Shown here piece after piece: positions 43,873 to 52,373 of a stretch of DNA of 64,000 nucleotides. The notes under the pieces are model-generated. The model saw only the letters and a program-made list of their open reading frames with translations, had not been told where the DNA came from and searched no databases. The translations under genes and the position numbers were made by a program. This DNA comes from Halobaculum gomorrense (GTDB lineage: Archaea > Halobacteriota > Halobacteria > Halobacteriales > Haloferacaceae): contig NZ_FQWV01000010.1 of assembly GCF_900129775.1 (NCBI RefSeq), positions 1 through 64,000 of the forward strand, written 5' to 3'. Every line of letters begins with the position of its first letter. Position 1 is the first letter of the stretch.

Positions 43873-45669
43873 ATGAAAGTCCACGTGGGCGCGGCGGCGA
43901 CCGAGGAGGAGGCCGGCGCAATCGCCTCGGCGCTGGCCGAGCACTTCGGCGTCGACATCGAGGTGTACGCGGGCGACGACGCCGACGAGCCGATCGCGAC
44001 GGCCGAGCCGCCCGAGATCGAGTACCCGCTGGACGACGACCTGGGCCCGACGGCCCGGGAGGCCGAACTCCGCGCGGAGATCGACGACATCCTCGAGGGC
44101 GGTCCCGAGAAGTACAAACGGCGCCTCCCCGATCAGGGGAAGCTGTTCGTCCGCGACCGCCTCGACCTGTGGTTCGGCGACGGCGGCGAGGGCGGGGTCG
44201 GCGACGCGGGTACCGAGGACGCCGCCGACGGCGTGAAGTTCGAGGACGGGAAGTTCGCACACTTCGACGGCTACCACGAGAACTCCCCCGACGTGGACGA
44301 GTACGACGAGGGCGACCGCGTCCCCGCCGACGGCCTCATCACCGGCGCCGCCGAGTTCGAGGGGCGCGACCTCCACTTCATGGCCAACGACTTCACCGTG
44401 AAGGCGGGGTCGATGGCCGGCCGCGGCGTCGAGAAGTTCCTCCGGATGCAACAGCGCGCCCTCAAGAACGGGAAGCCGGTCCTGTACCTGATGGACTCCT
44501 CTGGCGGCCGGATCGACCAGCAAACCGGCTTTTTCGCCAACCGCGAGGGGATCGGGAAGTACTACTACAACCACTCGATGCTCTCGGGGCGCGTCCCGCA
44601 GATCTGCGTCCTCTATGGACCCTGCATCGCCGGCGCGGCGTACACGCCGGTGTTCGCCGATTTCACCGTGATGGTGGAGGGGATGTCCGCGATGGCGATC
44701 GCGTCGCCGCGGATGGTGAAGATGGTCACCGGCGAGGAGATCGAGATGGACGAGTTGGGCGGCCCGGACGTGCACGCGAAGTACTCCGGCAGCGCCGACC
44801 TCGTTGCCGAGGACGAACAGCACGCCCGACAACTCGTTGCGGATCTCGTGAGCTACCTCCCGGATAAGGCGGGCGAGAAGCCGCCCCGAAGCGACCCGAA
44901 GCCGCCGACGTACTCGCCCGACGGCATCGACGAACTAATTCCGGAGGCGCCGAACCGCCCGTACGATGTCCACGACCTCCTCGACCGCGTGTGCGACGCA
45001 GAGTCCGTCTTCGAGCTGAAATCGGAGTACGGCAAAGAGATCGTCACCGCGTTCGCCCGCATCGACGGCAAACCGGTAGGTGTTGTCGCGAATCAGCCGA
45101 CCGAGCGCTCGGGCGCCATCTTCCCGGACGCTGCCGAGAAGGCCGCGGAGTTCATCTGGACGTGCGACGCCTACGAGATCCCCCTCCTCTACTTCTGTGA
45201 CACGCCGGGGTTCATGGCTGGGAGCCAGGTCGAGAAGGACGCCATCCTCGAGAAGGGGAAGAAGTTCATCTACGCGACCTCCTCGGCGACCGTGCCCAAA
45301 CAGACCGTGGTCGTCCGCAAGGCGTACGGCGCGGGCATCTACGCGATGGGCGGCCCCGCCTACGAGCCCGAGTCCGTGATCGGGCTCCCGTCGGGAGAGA
45401 TCGGGATCATGGGCCCCGAGGCGGCGATCAACGCCGTCTACGCGAACAAGCTCGCCGAGATCGACGACCCCGAGGAGCGGGCGGAGCGCGAGGACGAACT
45501 GCGGGGGGAGTACCGCCGCGACATCGACATCCACCGGATGGCCAGCGAGGTCGTCATCGACGAGATCGTCCCCCCCTCCGACCTGCGCGAGGAGCTCGTC
45601 CAGCGGTTCGACTTCTACGAGGACATCGAGAAGTCCGTGCCGGACAAGAAGCACGGCACGGTCCTCTGA
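43873..45669 (+). CDS. Acyl-CoA carboxylase beta (carboxyltransferase) subunit with N-terminal extension
   Basis: The biotin-dependent carboxyltransferase subunit, likely for propionyl-CoA or acetyl-CoA, 598 residues. The crotonase-fold halves show GRGVEKFLRMQQ, LMDSSGGRIDQQTGFF, GPCIAGAAYTPVFADF (about 255) and in the C-half PVGVVANQPTERSGAI, FCDTPGFMAGSQVEKD (about 450) and RKAYGAGIYAMGGP. Residues 1-75 are an additional domain (VHVGAAATEEEAGAIASALA) not in usual beta subunits; its pattern recalls the small epsilon subunit of actinobacterial carboxylases. The biotin carboxylase partner is not in the window. ATG 43873 gives the extension; it is divergent from the S9 peptidase with only 135 bp between starts. 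Confidence 0.87.
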   Translation: MKVHVGAAATEEEAGAIASALAEHFGVDIEVYAGDDADEPIATAEPPEIEYPLDDDLGPTAREAELRAEIDDILEGGPEKYKRRLPDQGKLFVRDRLDLWFGDGGEGGVGDAGTEDAADGVKFEDGKFAHFDGYHENSPDVDEYDEGDRVPADGLITGAAEFEGRDLHFMANDFTVKAGSMAGRGVEKFLRMQQRALKNGKPVLYLMDSSGGRIDQQTGFFANREGIGKYYYNHSMLSGRVPQICVLYGPCIAGAAYTPVFADFTVMVEGMSAMAIASPRMVKMVTGEEIEMDELGGPDVHAKYSGSADLVAEDEQHARQLVADLVSYLPDKAGEKPPRSDPKPPTYSPDGIDELIPEAPNRPYDVHDLLDRVCDAESVFELKSEYGKEIVTAFARIDGKPVGVVANQPTERSGAIFPDAAEKAAEFIWTCDAYEIPLLYFCDTPGFMAGSQVEKDAILEKGKKFIYATSSATVPKQTVVVRKAYGAGIYAMGGPAYEPESVIGLPSGEIGIMGPEAAINAVYANKLAEIDDPEERAEREDELRGEYRRDIDIHRMASEVVIDEIVPPSDLREELVQRFDFYEDIEKSVPDKKHGTVL

Positions 45670-45686
45670 TCGAGTTTATATGCGAT

Positions 45687-45703
45687 GGCGGGACCAGCCC
45701 GCC
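45687..45703 (+). terminator. Small GC stem-loop after the carboxylase gene
   Basis: GGCGGG (45687-45692) and CCCGCC (45698-45703) form a 6-bp stem with loop ACCAG, 17 bp after the stop at 45669. No strong T-run follows; the role is uncertain. Confidence 0.28.
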
Positions 45704-45846
45704 CGTGACCTGATCACCGACCGGACGACGGTCAGCGGGTGCGCGGTGCCCCGTCGTCCGAGGCGGCCGCGCCGCCTGTTCGCCCCACGCTCTCCCGGCA
45801 CTTCATCACACTGTGGCGCCGCGGGCCGTCTCCTCAGTGTCACGGA

Positions 45847-46437
45847 TCATCGGTCGAGGGCCGCGCGGAGCAGCTGGACCTCCTCGCGGACGGCCTGCCA
45901 GGAGTCGATCGAGCCCGGGATCGATCCGTCCGCGTCGCCGCCGGCGCCGCGAGTGTGCTCGTCGACGAGCGAACGAACAGCCTGCGGGTCGTCGACGCGG
46001 CGGAAGGCGAGGTCTCCCCCCGCCGTCTCCAGCGTTACGGTGCCGTAGCCGAACAGCGAGCCGGTGACGGACTGCTCGTACGCGGAGTTCTCGACCATCG
46101 AGAGCCGCGCACGGACGACGCGCCGACCGACGATTCCGGTCCTCACCGACGCCGCGCGGTTGGTGAGGACGTACCGTGTGTTCACGAGCGACAGGAGCGC
46201 CACTCCCGGGATCGCGATGCCGACGAGGGCCGAGAGCGCTGCGATCACGAGCCCGAAGCGACTCGTCGCCGCCGGGCCGACGGCGACGGCCATCCCGGCG
46301 GCGGCGACGAGCAGCCCGACGAGGCCGGCCGGAGCCGCCGCCGAGAGCCGCGAGCGACCGGTCCAGAGCACGGCCTCGTCCTCGTCGACGGTGATCGAGG
46401 TCGGAACGGAGCCGTCGGATTCGATTCCGGTGCTCAT
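45847..46437 (-). CDS. PH-domain membrane protein (bPH2), second of pair
   Basis: A 196-residue protein with two adjacent hydrophobic segments (about residues 35-90) followed by a bacterial-PH2 domain (NTRYVLTNRAASVRTGIVGRR, ARLSMVENSAYEQSVTGSLFGYGTVTLET, split here). Residues from 150 on are a helical tail. bPH2 proteins (YdbT-like) are membrane-anchored, of unknown ligand. Its ATG overlaps the stop of the upstream paralogue by 4 bp, so the two are expressed together and may pair. Confidence 0.84.
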   Translation of the reverse strand: MSTGIESDGSVPTSITVDEDEAVLWTGRSRLSAAAPAGLVGLLVAAAGMAVAVGPAATSRFGLVIAALSALVGIAIPGVALLSLVNTRYVLTNRAASVRTGIVGRRVVRARLSMVENSAYEQSVTGSLFGYGTVTLETAGGDLAFRRVDDPQAVRSLVDEHTRGAGGDADGSIPGSIDSWQAVREEVQLLRAALDR

Positions 46438-47111
46438 CGGTCGTCGCTGGGTGTCGACGCCGTCTCGGTATCCAACTCCTCACCCGCGCTGTCGGCGGCA
46501 CCGTCGTTCCCGTCATTTCCGTCGAGTTCGCCGGCGTCGGCCCGATCTGTGGCGTCGCCAGCGGCGGCGCTGTCGCCCTCGACGGCCCCGCGGATCGCGC
46601 GCAGCTCCGCGAGGATGTCGTCGAGCACGTCAGCTTTCGTCTCCCCGTCGCCGGCGTCGCCCCGGCGGTCGCGGGCGCGGATCCGCTCGTTCACGATCTC
46701 TTGGATGCGCTTGGGGTCGCCGACGCTGTCGAAGCTGAGCTCAACGCCGGAGCCGCCCGCGGTGGAGATGTCGACCGAGCCGTAGCCGAACTGGGTGCCG
46801 AAGAAGTCCTGCGCGTAGGAGGTGTCTTGCACTTTCTCGAAGCCGACGCGCTTCACGTCGCGGGAGACGACGCCCCGCTTGACGTACAGCGCCTCGGTGG
46901 TGATGACGTACTCCGTGTTCTCGCGCGAGAGGTACGCCGCCGCGATGATCGGAATCCCGACGAGCACCAGTGACAGCGGGACACCGACGACGAGTGCGGG
47001 GACGAGACTCATCGAGTGCGGCTTGTCCGTCCAGACGACCGCCTCCTTGGGGTCGAGCGAGAGCCAGTCGAAGCCGTCCGGAAGCGTGCCTTCGGTGGAG
47101 GGAGATGCCAT
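46434..47111 (-). CDS. PH-domain membrane protein (bPH2), first of pair
   Basis: A 225-residue paralogue of the next gene. One long hydrophobic hairpin lies at about residues 35-65 (LVPALVVGVPLSLVLVGIPI), then the bPH2 domain: ENTEYVITTEALYVKRGVVS, VGFEKVQDTSYAQDFFGTQF and GYGSVDISTAGGSG. Residues 150-225 are an acidic disordered tail with an amphipathic helix (DDILAELRAIRGAVEG). The pair most likely sits at the inner face of the membrane. Function in haloarchaea is unknown. The start ATG 47111 lies about 20 bp from an AT-rich AAGAATAAATAC element, a good TATA candidate. Confidence 0.85.
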   Translation of the reverse strand: MASPSTEGTLPDGFDWLSLDPKEAVVWTDKPHSMSLVPALVVGVPLSLVLVGIPIIAAAYLSRENTEYVITTEALYVKRGVVSRDVKRVGFEKVQDTSYAQDFFGTQFGYGSVDISTAGGSGVELSFDSVGDPKRIQEIVNERIRARDRRGDAGDGETKADVLDDILAELRAIRGAVEGDSAAAGDATDRADAGELDGNDGNDGAADSAGEELDTETASTPSDDR

Positions 47112-47164
47112 GTTCGGTACTCTCGCGTCAGGAAGAATAAATACCCGCGACGGCGGGCCGCCGG

Positions 47165-47845
47165 TCAGTCCGCTCGGTGCACCCTGAGGATCCGCCGGTA
47201 GTACGGCTCCATCACGCGGATCGCCTCCTCCCAGTGCTCGCTGGTGTGCCGGTCGTGGAGTTCGATCCCGAGGAGGTACCGGACCGGCGCCGCGCCGAAG
47301 CCCTCTCGACCGTCGCTCGGCTTGGTCGGATAGCCGTCGTCGCCGATGGCGGCACGGTACTCGAGCAACTGCGCACGCAGCGTCGGCGTCCAGTAGTCGC
47401 GGTTCGCCTTGTGGTTACGCCACGCCCGCGTGGTCGCCGTCGCGTACTCGCGGTCGAGTTCGGCGGCGGCGGCGCGCTCGACCAGGGCGTCGTAGACCCC
47501 GGTCCAGTCGCCGTCGCGGATCGAATCCGGATCGATCCGGGTGCCGTCCATGTGTTCGGTCTCCAGGTCGTCTTTCGCCCACAGCGCGTCGACGTACGCG
47601 CGGGCCGCGGTCCGGGCCGCGTCGTCATCGACGTGTGCGAACTGCCGGCGGTCGACCGCCGCGAACGACTCGACGGCCGCCTCCCGTTCGCCCCGGTCGT
47701 GGTACCGGAAGCCCGCGCACAGTTCGCGTGCCATGTGACGGGCGACGCGCGCAACCGTCTCCGCGCCGTCGTCGGCCCGGTCCTGGGTTTTCAGATTCAC
47801 GTCCGTCTCGGTGCGTCCTCGTCGGTTGGATTCGTCCCTCGTCAT
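47165..47845 (-). CDS. Conserved haloarchaeal hypothetical protein, helical
   Basis: A 226-residue, predominantly helical protein. Visible sequence features: HMARELCAGFRYHDRGEREA (about 35-55), REYATATTRAWRNHKANRDY (about 130-150) and HTSEHWEEAIRVMEPYYRRI at the end, with many charged and aromatic residues. I do not recognise a named family and see no catalytic signature or membrane segment. The start at ATG 47845 is the longest; an internal start (MARELCAG) is possible. It stands alone between the bPH2 pair and the MaoC gene, all on the minus strand. Confidence 0.65.
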   Translation of the reverse strand: MTRDESNRRGRTETDVNLKTQDRADDGAETVARVARHMARELCAGFRYHDRGEREAAVESFAAVDRRQFAHVDDDAARTAARAYVDALWAKDDLETEHMDGTRIDPDSIRDGDWTGVYDALVERAAAAELDREYATATTRAWRNHKANRDYWTPTLRAQLLEYRAAIGDDGYPTKPSDGREGFGAAPVRYLLGIELHDRHTSEHWEEAIRVMEPYYRRILRVHRAD

Positions 47846-47968
47846 GTCGGCGGCGGAAGTCTCCGTCCGTCGACACTACCAATTTTCGATCAATCAACAC
47901 CAACATCCTACACTGGCCGATCGAGGGAATATCGGTTCGGAGTACCGCCGACCCGGTCGTTCGACGAC

Positions 47969-48442
47969 CTACTCGGCGTGTTCGCGCTTCAGCGACAGCA
48001 CCGTCCGCTCGAACGTGCACACGAGCGTCTCGCCACCGTCGGCGTCCCCATCGAGCTTGTACGCGTCGACGCGCATCGTCACGACGCCGCGCTCGCCGTC
48101 GCTGGTCTCGCGTTTGTCGAGCACGGTCGACTCCGCGTGGACGGTGTCGCCGTGGAACACCGGGTTCGGGTGCTCCACGTCGTCGTACGAGAGGTTCGCG
48201 ACGATTGTGCCGTCGGTCGTGTCCGGAATGGAGAGCCCGGTCGCCAGCGCCATCGTATAGATGCCGTTCACCAGCCGCTCGCCGAACTGCGTCTCGGCGG
48301 CGAACGCCGCATCGAGGTGCAGCGGCTGCTGGTTCATCGTCACGTCGCAGAAGACCTGGTTGTCCCGCTCGGAGACGGTGCGGCGCTTCTCGTGGGTGAT
48401 GGTCTCGCCGACCTCGAACTCCTCGTAATACTTGCCGGCCAT
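47969..48442 (-). CDS. MaoC-family (R)-enoyl-CoA/mesaconyl-CoA hydratase-like protein
   Basis: A 157-residue hotdog hydratase. Begins MAGKYYEEFEVGETITHEKR; the hydratase motif region is RDNQVFCDVTMNQQPLHLDA (about 27-46), where the Asp/His of the MaoC site are expected (D..PLHLD). FGERLVNGIYTMAL (about 55) follows. MaoC proteins hydrate enoyl-CoAs; in haloarchaea a relative acts on mesaconyl-CoA in the methylaspartate cycle. The divergent CitE-like gene next door supports a link to branched C5 CoA esters (inference). Start ATG 48442. The gap between the two starts is 126 bp. Confidence 0.83.
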   Translation of the reverse strand: MAGKYYEEFEVGETITHEKRRTVSERDNQVFCDVTMNQQPLHLDAAFAAETQFGERLVNGIYTMALATGLSIPDTTDGTIVANLSYDDVEHPNPVFHGDTVHAESTVLDKRETSDGERGVVTMRVDAYKLDGDADGGETLVCTFERTVLSLKREHAE

Positions 48443-48568
48443 GGGAGCGGCGACGGCCGGCCAGGTGAAAACCGTGCGGGAACCGTCGGCGCCTTGGTGA
48501 CGGCAGCCACTGGCTCGACCGCCGACCGGTCGACGGGATTGATACGCGGGTCCGCCGAACGCCGATCC

Positions 48569-49432
48569 ATGCCACGACGCAGCGTCATGTTCTCGCCGGG
48601 CGACCGCCCGGAGCTGATGCGGAAGGCGCCCGCGACCGGCGCGGACACGATCGTCTTCGACCTGGAGGACGCGGTGGCGCCCGGGCGCAAGGCGGAGGCG
48701 CGGGCCGCCGTCCGCGACGTGCTCTGTGACCCCGACTTCGATCCGGACGCGGAGATGTGCGTCCGCGTCACCGGCACCGAGACCTATCGTGATCTGGAGG
48801 CCATCGCCGACGACGGCGCCGCCGCCTTCGACGCGGTGATGCTCCCGAAGGCGGAGTCGGCCGACGCGGTCGAGCACCTCGGCGACCAACTCCGCGAGCA
48901 CGGCCGCCGAGTGCCCGTGATCGCACTGGTCGAGACCGCTCGGGGCGTGCTCCGCGCCGAGGCGATCGCCGACGCAGGCCCGACCGACGCCCTCGCCTTC
49001 GGCGCCGAAGACCTCTCGGCGGACCTGGGCGCGGCGCGGACGGACGAGGGGACGGAGGTGCTGTACGCCCGCGAGAAGACGGTCGCGGCGGCCGCGGCCG
49101 CCGGCGTCGACGCCATCGACACCGTCTACACCGACTTCGGCGACGACGCGGGACTCGCCGAGGAGACACGCTTCGCGGCGACGCTCGGCTACGACGGGAA
49201 GATGGCGATCCACCCCTCGCAGGTGTCGGTGATCAACGAGGCGTTCACCCCCGACGACGAGGAGATCGCCTGGGCCCGGCGCGTGCTCGCCGCCCGCGAG
49301 GAGGCGGCCGCCGAGGACCGCGGCGTGTTCGAGGTCGACGGCGAGATGATCGACGCGCCGCTCGTCGCGCAGGCCGAACGAGTCCGCGAGTACGCGCGGC
49401 TGGCGGACGCGTGGGAACCGACCGAAAAGTAG
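48569..49432 (+). CDS. CitE/HpcH-like CoA-ester lyase
   Basis: A 287-residue TIM-barrel lyase of the CitE/MCL family: MPRRSVMFSPGDRPELMRKA at the start with the Arg/CoA contact, DTIVFDLEDAVAPGRKAEAR (about 27-46; Mg-binding region), VMLPKAESA (about 90), ALVETARGVLRAE (about 118; metal-binding Glu) and AFGAEDLSADLG (about 142; metal-binding Glu/Asp). Such enzymes cleave malyl-, methylmalyl- or citramalyl-CoA. In haloarchaea they serve glyoxylate handling in the methylaspartate cycle; the exact substrate here is not predictable. ATG at 48569. Divergent from the MaoC gene. Confidence 0.86.
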   Translation: MPRRSVMFSPGDRPELMRKAPATGADTIVFDLEDAVAPGRKAEARAAVRDVLCDPDFDPDAEMCVRVTGTETYRDLEAIADDGAAAFDAVMLPKAESADAVEHLGDQLREHGRRVPVIALVETARGVLRAEAIADAGPTDALAFGAEDLSADLGAARTDEGTEVLYAREKTVAAAAAAGVDAIDTVYTDFGDDAGLAEETRFAATLGYDGKMAIHPSQVSVINEAFTPDDEEIAWARRVLAAREEAAAEDRGVFEVDGEMIDAPLVAQAERVREYARLADAWEPTEK

Positions 49433-49471
49433 CCGAGCGAGACCTGAGACGCCCGGCGAGTCGCTACCGAG

Positions 49472-50788
49472 TCAAGGCCACAGGCCGCGGACGCTCTTGG
49501 CCTCCGCGATGCGGTCGAGCGCGACGACGTAGGCGGCGTCGCGCCACGTGATCTCCTTCGCCTCGACCTCGGTTCGCACGGCGTCCCACGCCGAGAGCAT
49601 CTCTGACTCCAGTTCGCTGTGGATCTGTTCGAGCGTCCACGTGCGGCGGTTGATGTCTTGGAGCCACTCGAAGTAGCTGACGGTGACGCCGCCGGCGTTC
49701 GCGAGGATGTCCGGGATGACGTGGACGCCGCGCTCGGCGAGGGTCTCGTCGGCCGCGAACGTCGTCGGGCCGTTGGCGCCCTCGACGACGATGTCGGCGC
49801 GGATGTCGGTCGCGTTGTCGACGGTGATCACGTTGCCGACGGCCGCGGGGATCGGCACGTCGACGTCGAGTTCGATGATATCGCGTCCCTCGTCGAGCAC
49901 GTTGGCGCCGTCGGTATCGGCGCCGTAGTCGGTGACGGCGTTCGGCTGCTCGGCGAAGCTCGAGATCGCGTGGGTGTCGAGCGCCGTCTGGTCGTGGACG
50001 GCGCCGCCGGAGTCGGAGACGGCCACCACGTCCGCGCCCCAGTCGTCGAGCAGCCGGGCGGCGTTGGCGCCCACCGAGCCGTACCCCTGGACGACCACGG
50101 TGAGCCCGTGGGGGTCGTAGTCGTAGTACTCCGCGGCCTCCCGCGTGATGATCGCGACCGAGCGACCGGGCGCCTCCTCGCGGCCCTCCGACCCGCCGAC
50201 GACGGGCGGCTTCCCCGTGACGACGCCGGGGATGGTCTCGCCCTCCTGCATCGAGTAGGCGTCCATGAACCACGCCATCGTCTGCGCGTCGGTGCCCATG
50301 TCGGGGGCCGGGATGTCCTTCTTCGGCCCGACGAACTTCCGCAGTTCCTCTGCGAACCGACGGGTGAGCCGTTCCTTCTCGTTGGTCGACAGCTCCTTCG
50401 GATTGACGACGACGACGCCCTTCCCGCCGCCGAACGGGAGGTCCATCACGGCGCACTTCCACGTCATCCACATCGAGAGGCCGACGCACTCCTCCTCGCT
50501 CACGTCGGGGTGGAAGCGCAGGCCGCCCTTGTACGGGCCGCGCACGTCGTCGTGCTGTGCGCGGTAGCCGGTGAACACCTCGACAGAGCCGTCGTCGCGC
50601 TCCAGCGGCACCGCGACGTGGTGGACCGTCGTCGGGTGCTTGAGCCGCTCGATGACGCCCGGATCGACATCGAGGTGCGCGGCGGCGTGCTCCAACTGCC
50701 GACGGGCAGTCTCCAGCGCCGATTCGGGCTCCTGCTGTTCGTCGGTGGCGACGCGCTTCTCGCCGGTGCCTGCGGTTCCGGTTGACAT
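49472..50788 (-). CDS. gdhB: Glutamate dehydrogenase, paralogue 1
   Basis: Interconverts glutamate and 2-oxoglutarate plus ammonia with NAD(P). The 438-residue protein has [17 protein letters not shown] (about 82-98), the catalytic Lys in [15 protein letters not shown] (about 117-131), [17 protein letters not shown] (about 158) with the catalytic Asp, [20 protein letters not shown], the NAD fold [14 protein letters not shown] (about 225) and EGANGPTT...[18 protein letters not shown] 30-residue acidic lead precedes the fold. The symbol follows haloarchaeal usage loosely. Start ATG 50788. Divergent from a second GDH gene with 232 bp between starts. Confidence 0.93.
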   Translation of the reverse strand: MSTGTAGTGEKRVATDEQQEPESALETARRQLEHAAAHLDVDPGVIERLKHPTTVHHVAVPLERDDGSVEVFTGYRAQHDDVRGPYKGGLRFHPDVSEEECVGLSMWMTWKCAVMDLPFGGGKGVVVVNPKELSTNEKERLTRRFAEELRKFVGPKKDIPAPDMGTDAQTMAWFMDAYSMQEGETIPGVVTGKPPVVGGSEGREEAPGRSVAIITREAAEYYDYDPHGLTVVVQGYGSVGANAARLLDDWGADVVAVSDSGGAVHDQTALDTHAISSFAEQPNAVTDYGADTDGANVLDEGRDIIELDVDVPIPAAVGNVITVDNATDIRADIVVEGANGPTTFAADETLAERGVHVIPDILANAGGVTVSYFEWLQDINRRTWTLEQIHSELESEMLSAWDAVRTEVEAKEITWRDAAYVVALDRIAEAKSVRGLWP

Positions 50789-51020
50789 GATGTGGTGTGG
50801 GTCGCCGGGGGGTGCGGCGACGCCGCTACAGCCCGCTCTGCTGGAGATCGATAAAGTATTGATAATATTCACTTGTGGAAGGTACATATACACAATAATA
50901 CGATACAGTGTGGCGCTGATCGTCACTAATATTCGATGGATCGAGATCGGCAGACTGTGCAGCCCTCAGGCGCCGATTCGGTCGATAGACCTAACAGGGG
51001 ATGGATGAAATCAGAGTCCA

Positions 51021-52277
51021 ATGACGGACCAGGCGAATCCGTTCGAGAGCCTCCAGGAGCAGATCGACGACGCGGCGGCACACCTCGATGTCGCCGACGA
51101 CGTGCTGGAACGGCTGAAACACCCCGAACGGGTGCTGGGGCTGAACCTCTCCGTCGAGCTGGACGACGGATCGCTGGACCGGTTCCGGGCGTTTCGCTCG
51201 GAGTTCAACGGCGACCGCGGCCCGTACAAGGGCGGGATCCGGTATCACCCAGGCGTCACGCGCGACGAGGTGAAGGCGCTGTCCGGGTGGATGGTGTACA
51301 AGTGCGCCGTCGTGGACATCCCCTACGGCGGCGGCAAGGGAGGCATCGTCGTCGATCCCGCCGACTACTCCGCCGCGGAGATCGAGCGACTCACGCGGTC
51401 GTTCGCCGAGGAACTGCGCCCGTTCATCGGCGAGGACACGGACATCCCCGCGCCCGACGTGAACACGGGCCAGCGGGAAATGAACTGGATCAAGGACACC
51501 TACGAGACGCTGGAGAACACGACCGAGCCCGGCGTCGTCACGGGGAAGTCGCTGGAGTCGGGTGGCTCTGAGGGCCGCGTCGAGGCGACCGGTCGGTCGA
51601 CCATGCTCACCGCCCGCGAGGCGTTCGACTACCTCGACAAAGAGATCGAGGGCGCCAGCGTCGCCGTCCAGGGGTACGGCAACGCCGGGCACATCGCCGC
51701 GTACCTCATCGAGGACCTGGGCGCGAACGTGGTCGCCGTCTCCGACTCCTCGGGTGCGGTCTACGCAGAGGACGGCCTCGACGCCCGCGACGTGAAACGG
51801 CACAAAAACGAGACCGGCTCCGTGTCGGGATACGCAGACGCCGACGAGGAGTTCTCGAACGAGAACCTGCTCACGATGGACGTGGATCTGCTGGTCCCCG
51901 CGGCGCTGGAGAACGCCATCGACGGCGACCTCGCCCGCGACGTGCACGCGGACGTGATCGTCGAGGCCGCCAACGGACCCCTCACGCCGGAGGCGGACGA
52001 CGTGCTCACCGAGGCCGACGTACACGTGTTCCCGGACATCCTCGCGAACGCCGGCGGCGTCACCGTCAGCTACTTCGAGTGGGTGCAGAACCGCCAGCGC
52101 TTCTACTGGACCGAAGAGCGCGTCAACGAGGAGTTGGAGCGCCACATCGTCTCGGCGTTCGACGACCTCACCGAGTGCTACGAGTCGCTGGACCTACCGA
52201 GCTTCCGTACGGCGGCGTACGTCGTCGCGATCCAGCGGGTCGTCGACGCGTTCACCGACGGCGGCAACTGGCCTTGA
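51021..52277 (+). CDS. gdhA: Glutamate dehydrogenase, paralogue 2
   Basis: A 418-residue GDH paralogous to the gene at 49472. [20 protein letters not shown] (about 68-87), [11 protein letters not shown] (about 105), [20 protein letters not shown] (about 145), [13 protein letters not shown] (about 215) and [14 protein letters not shown] followed by [17 protein letters not shown]. It differs by NTGQREMNW where paralogue 1 has GTDAQTMAW, and by [17 protein letters not shown], near the nucleotide and substrate sites. The two likely differ in cofactor preference or direction, which cannot be read safely. Start ATG 51021; AT-rich TAATATTC elements lie in the shared promoter region. Confidence 0.92.
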   Translation: MTDQANPFESLQEQIDDAAAHLDVADDVLERLKHPERVLGLNLSVELDDGSLDRFRAFRSEFNGDRGPYKGGIRYHPGVTRDEVKALSGWMVYKCAVVDIPYGGGKGGIVVDPADYSAAEIERLTRSFAEELRPFIGEDTDIPAPDVNTGQREMNWIKDTYETLENTTEPGVVTGKSLESGGSEGRVEATGRSTMLTAREAFDYLDKEIEGASVAVQGYGNAGHIAAYLIEDLGANVVAVSDSSGAVYAEDGLDARDVKRHKNETGSVSGYADADEEFSNENLLTMDVDLLVPAALENAIDGDLARDVHADVIVEAANGPLTPEADDVLTEADVHVFPDILANAGGVTVSYFEWVQNRQRFYWTEERVNEELERHIVSAFDDLTECYESLDLPSFRTAAYVVAIQRVVDAFTDGGNWP

Positions 52278-52373
52278 GCGGCCCCGGCCCCGGACGCGGA
52301 GCGCACAGCACACGAGACGGGCCCCGCTGAATCGCCCCCGCTCGTTTTAGTCGTTGGGAGCCGTTATGTCCCC

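Noticed and set aside
43738-44832. Minus-strand extension of the S9 peptidase frame
   Set aside because: It lies wholly antisense to the acyl-CoA carboxylase gene, whose motifs are unmistakable; GC-rich haloarchaeal genes leave long open antisense frames.
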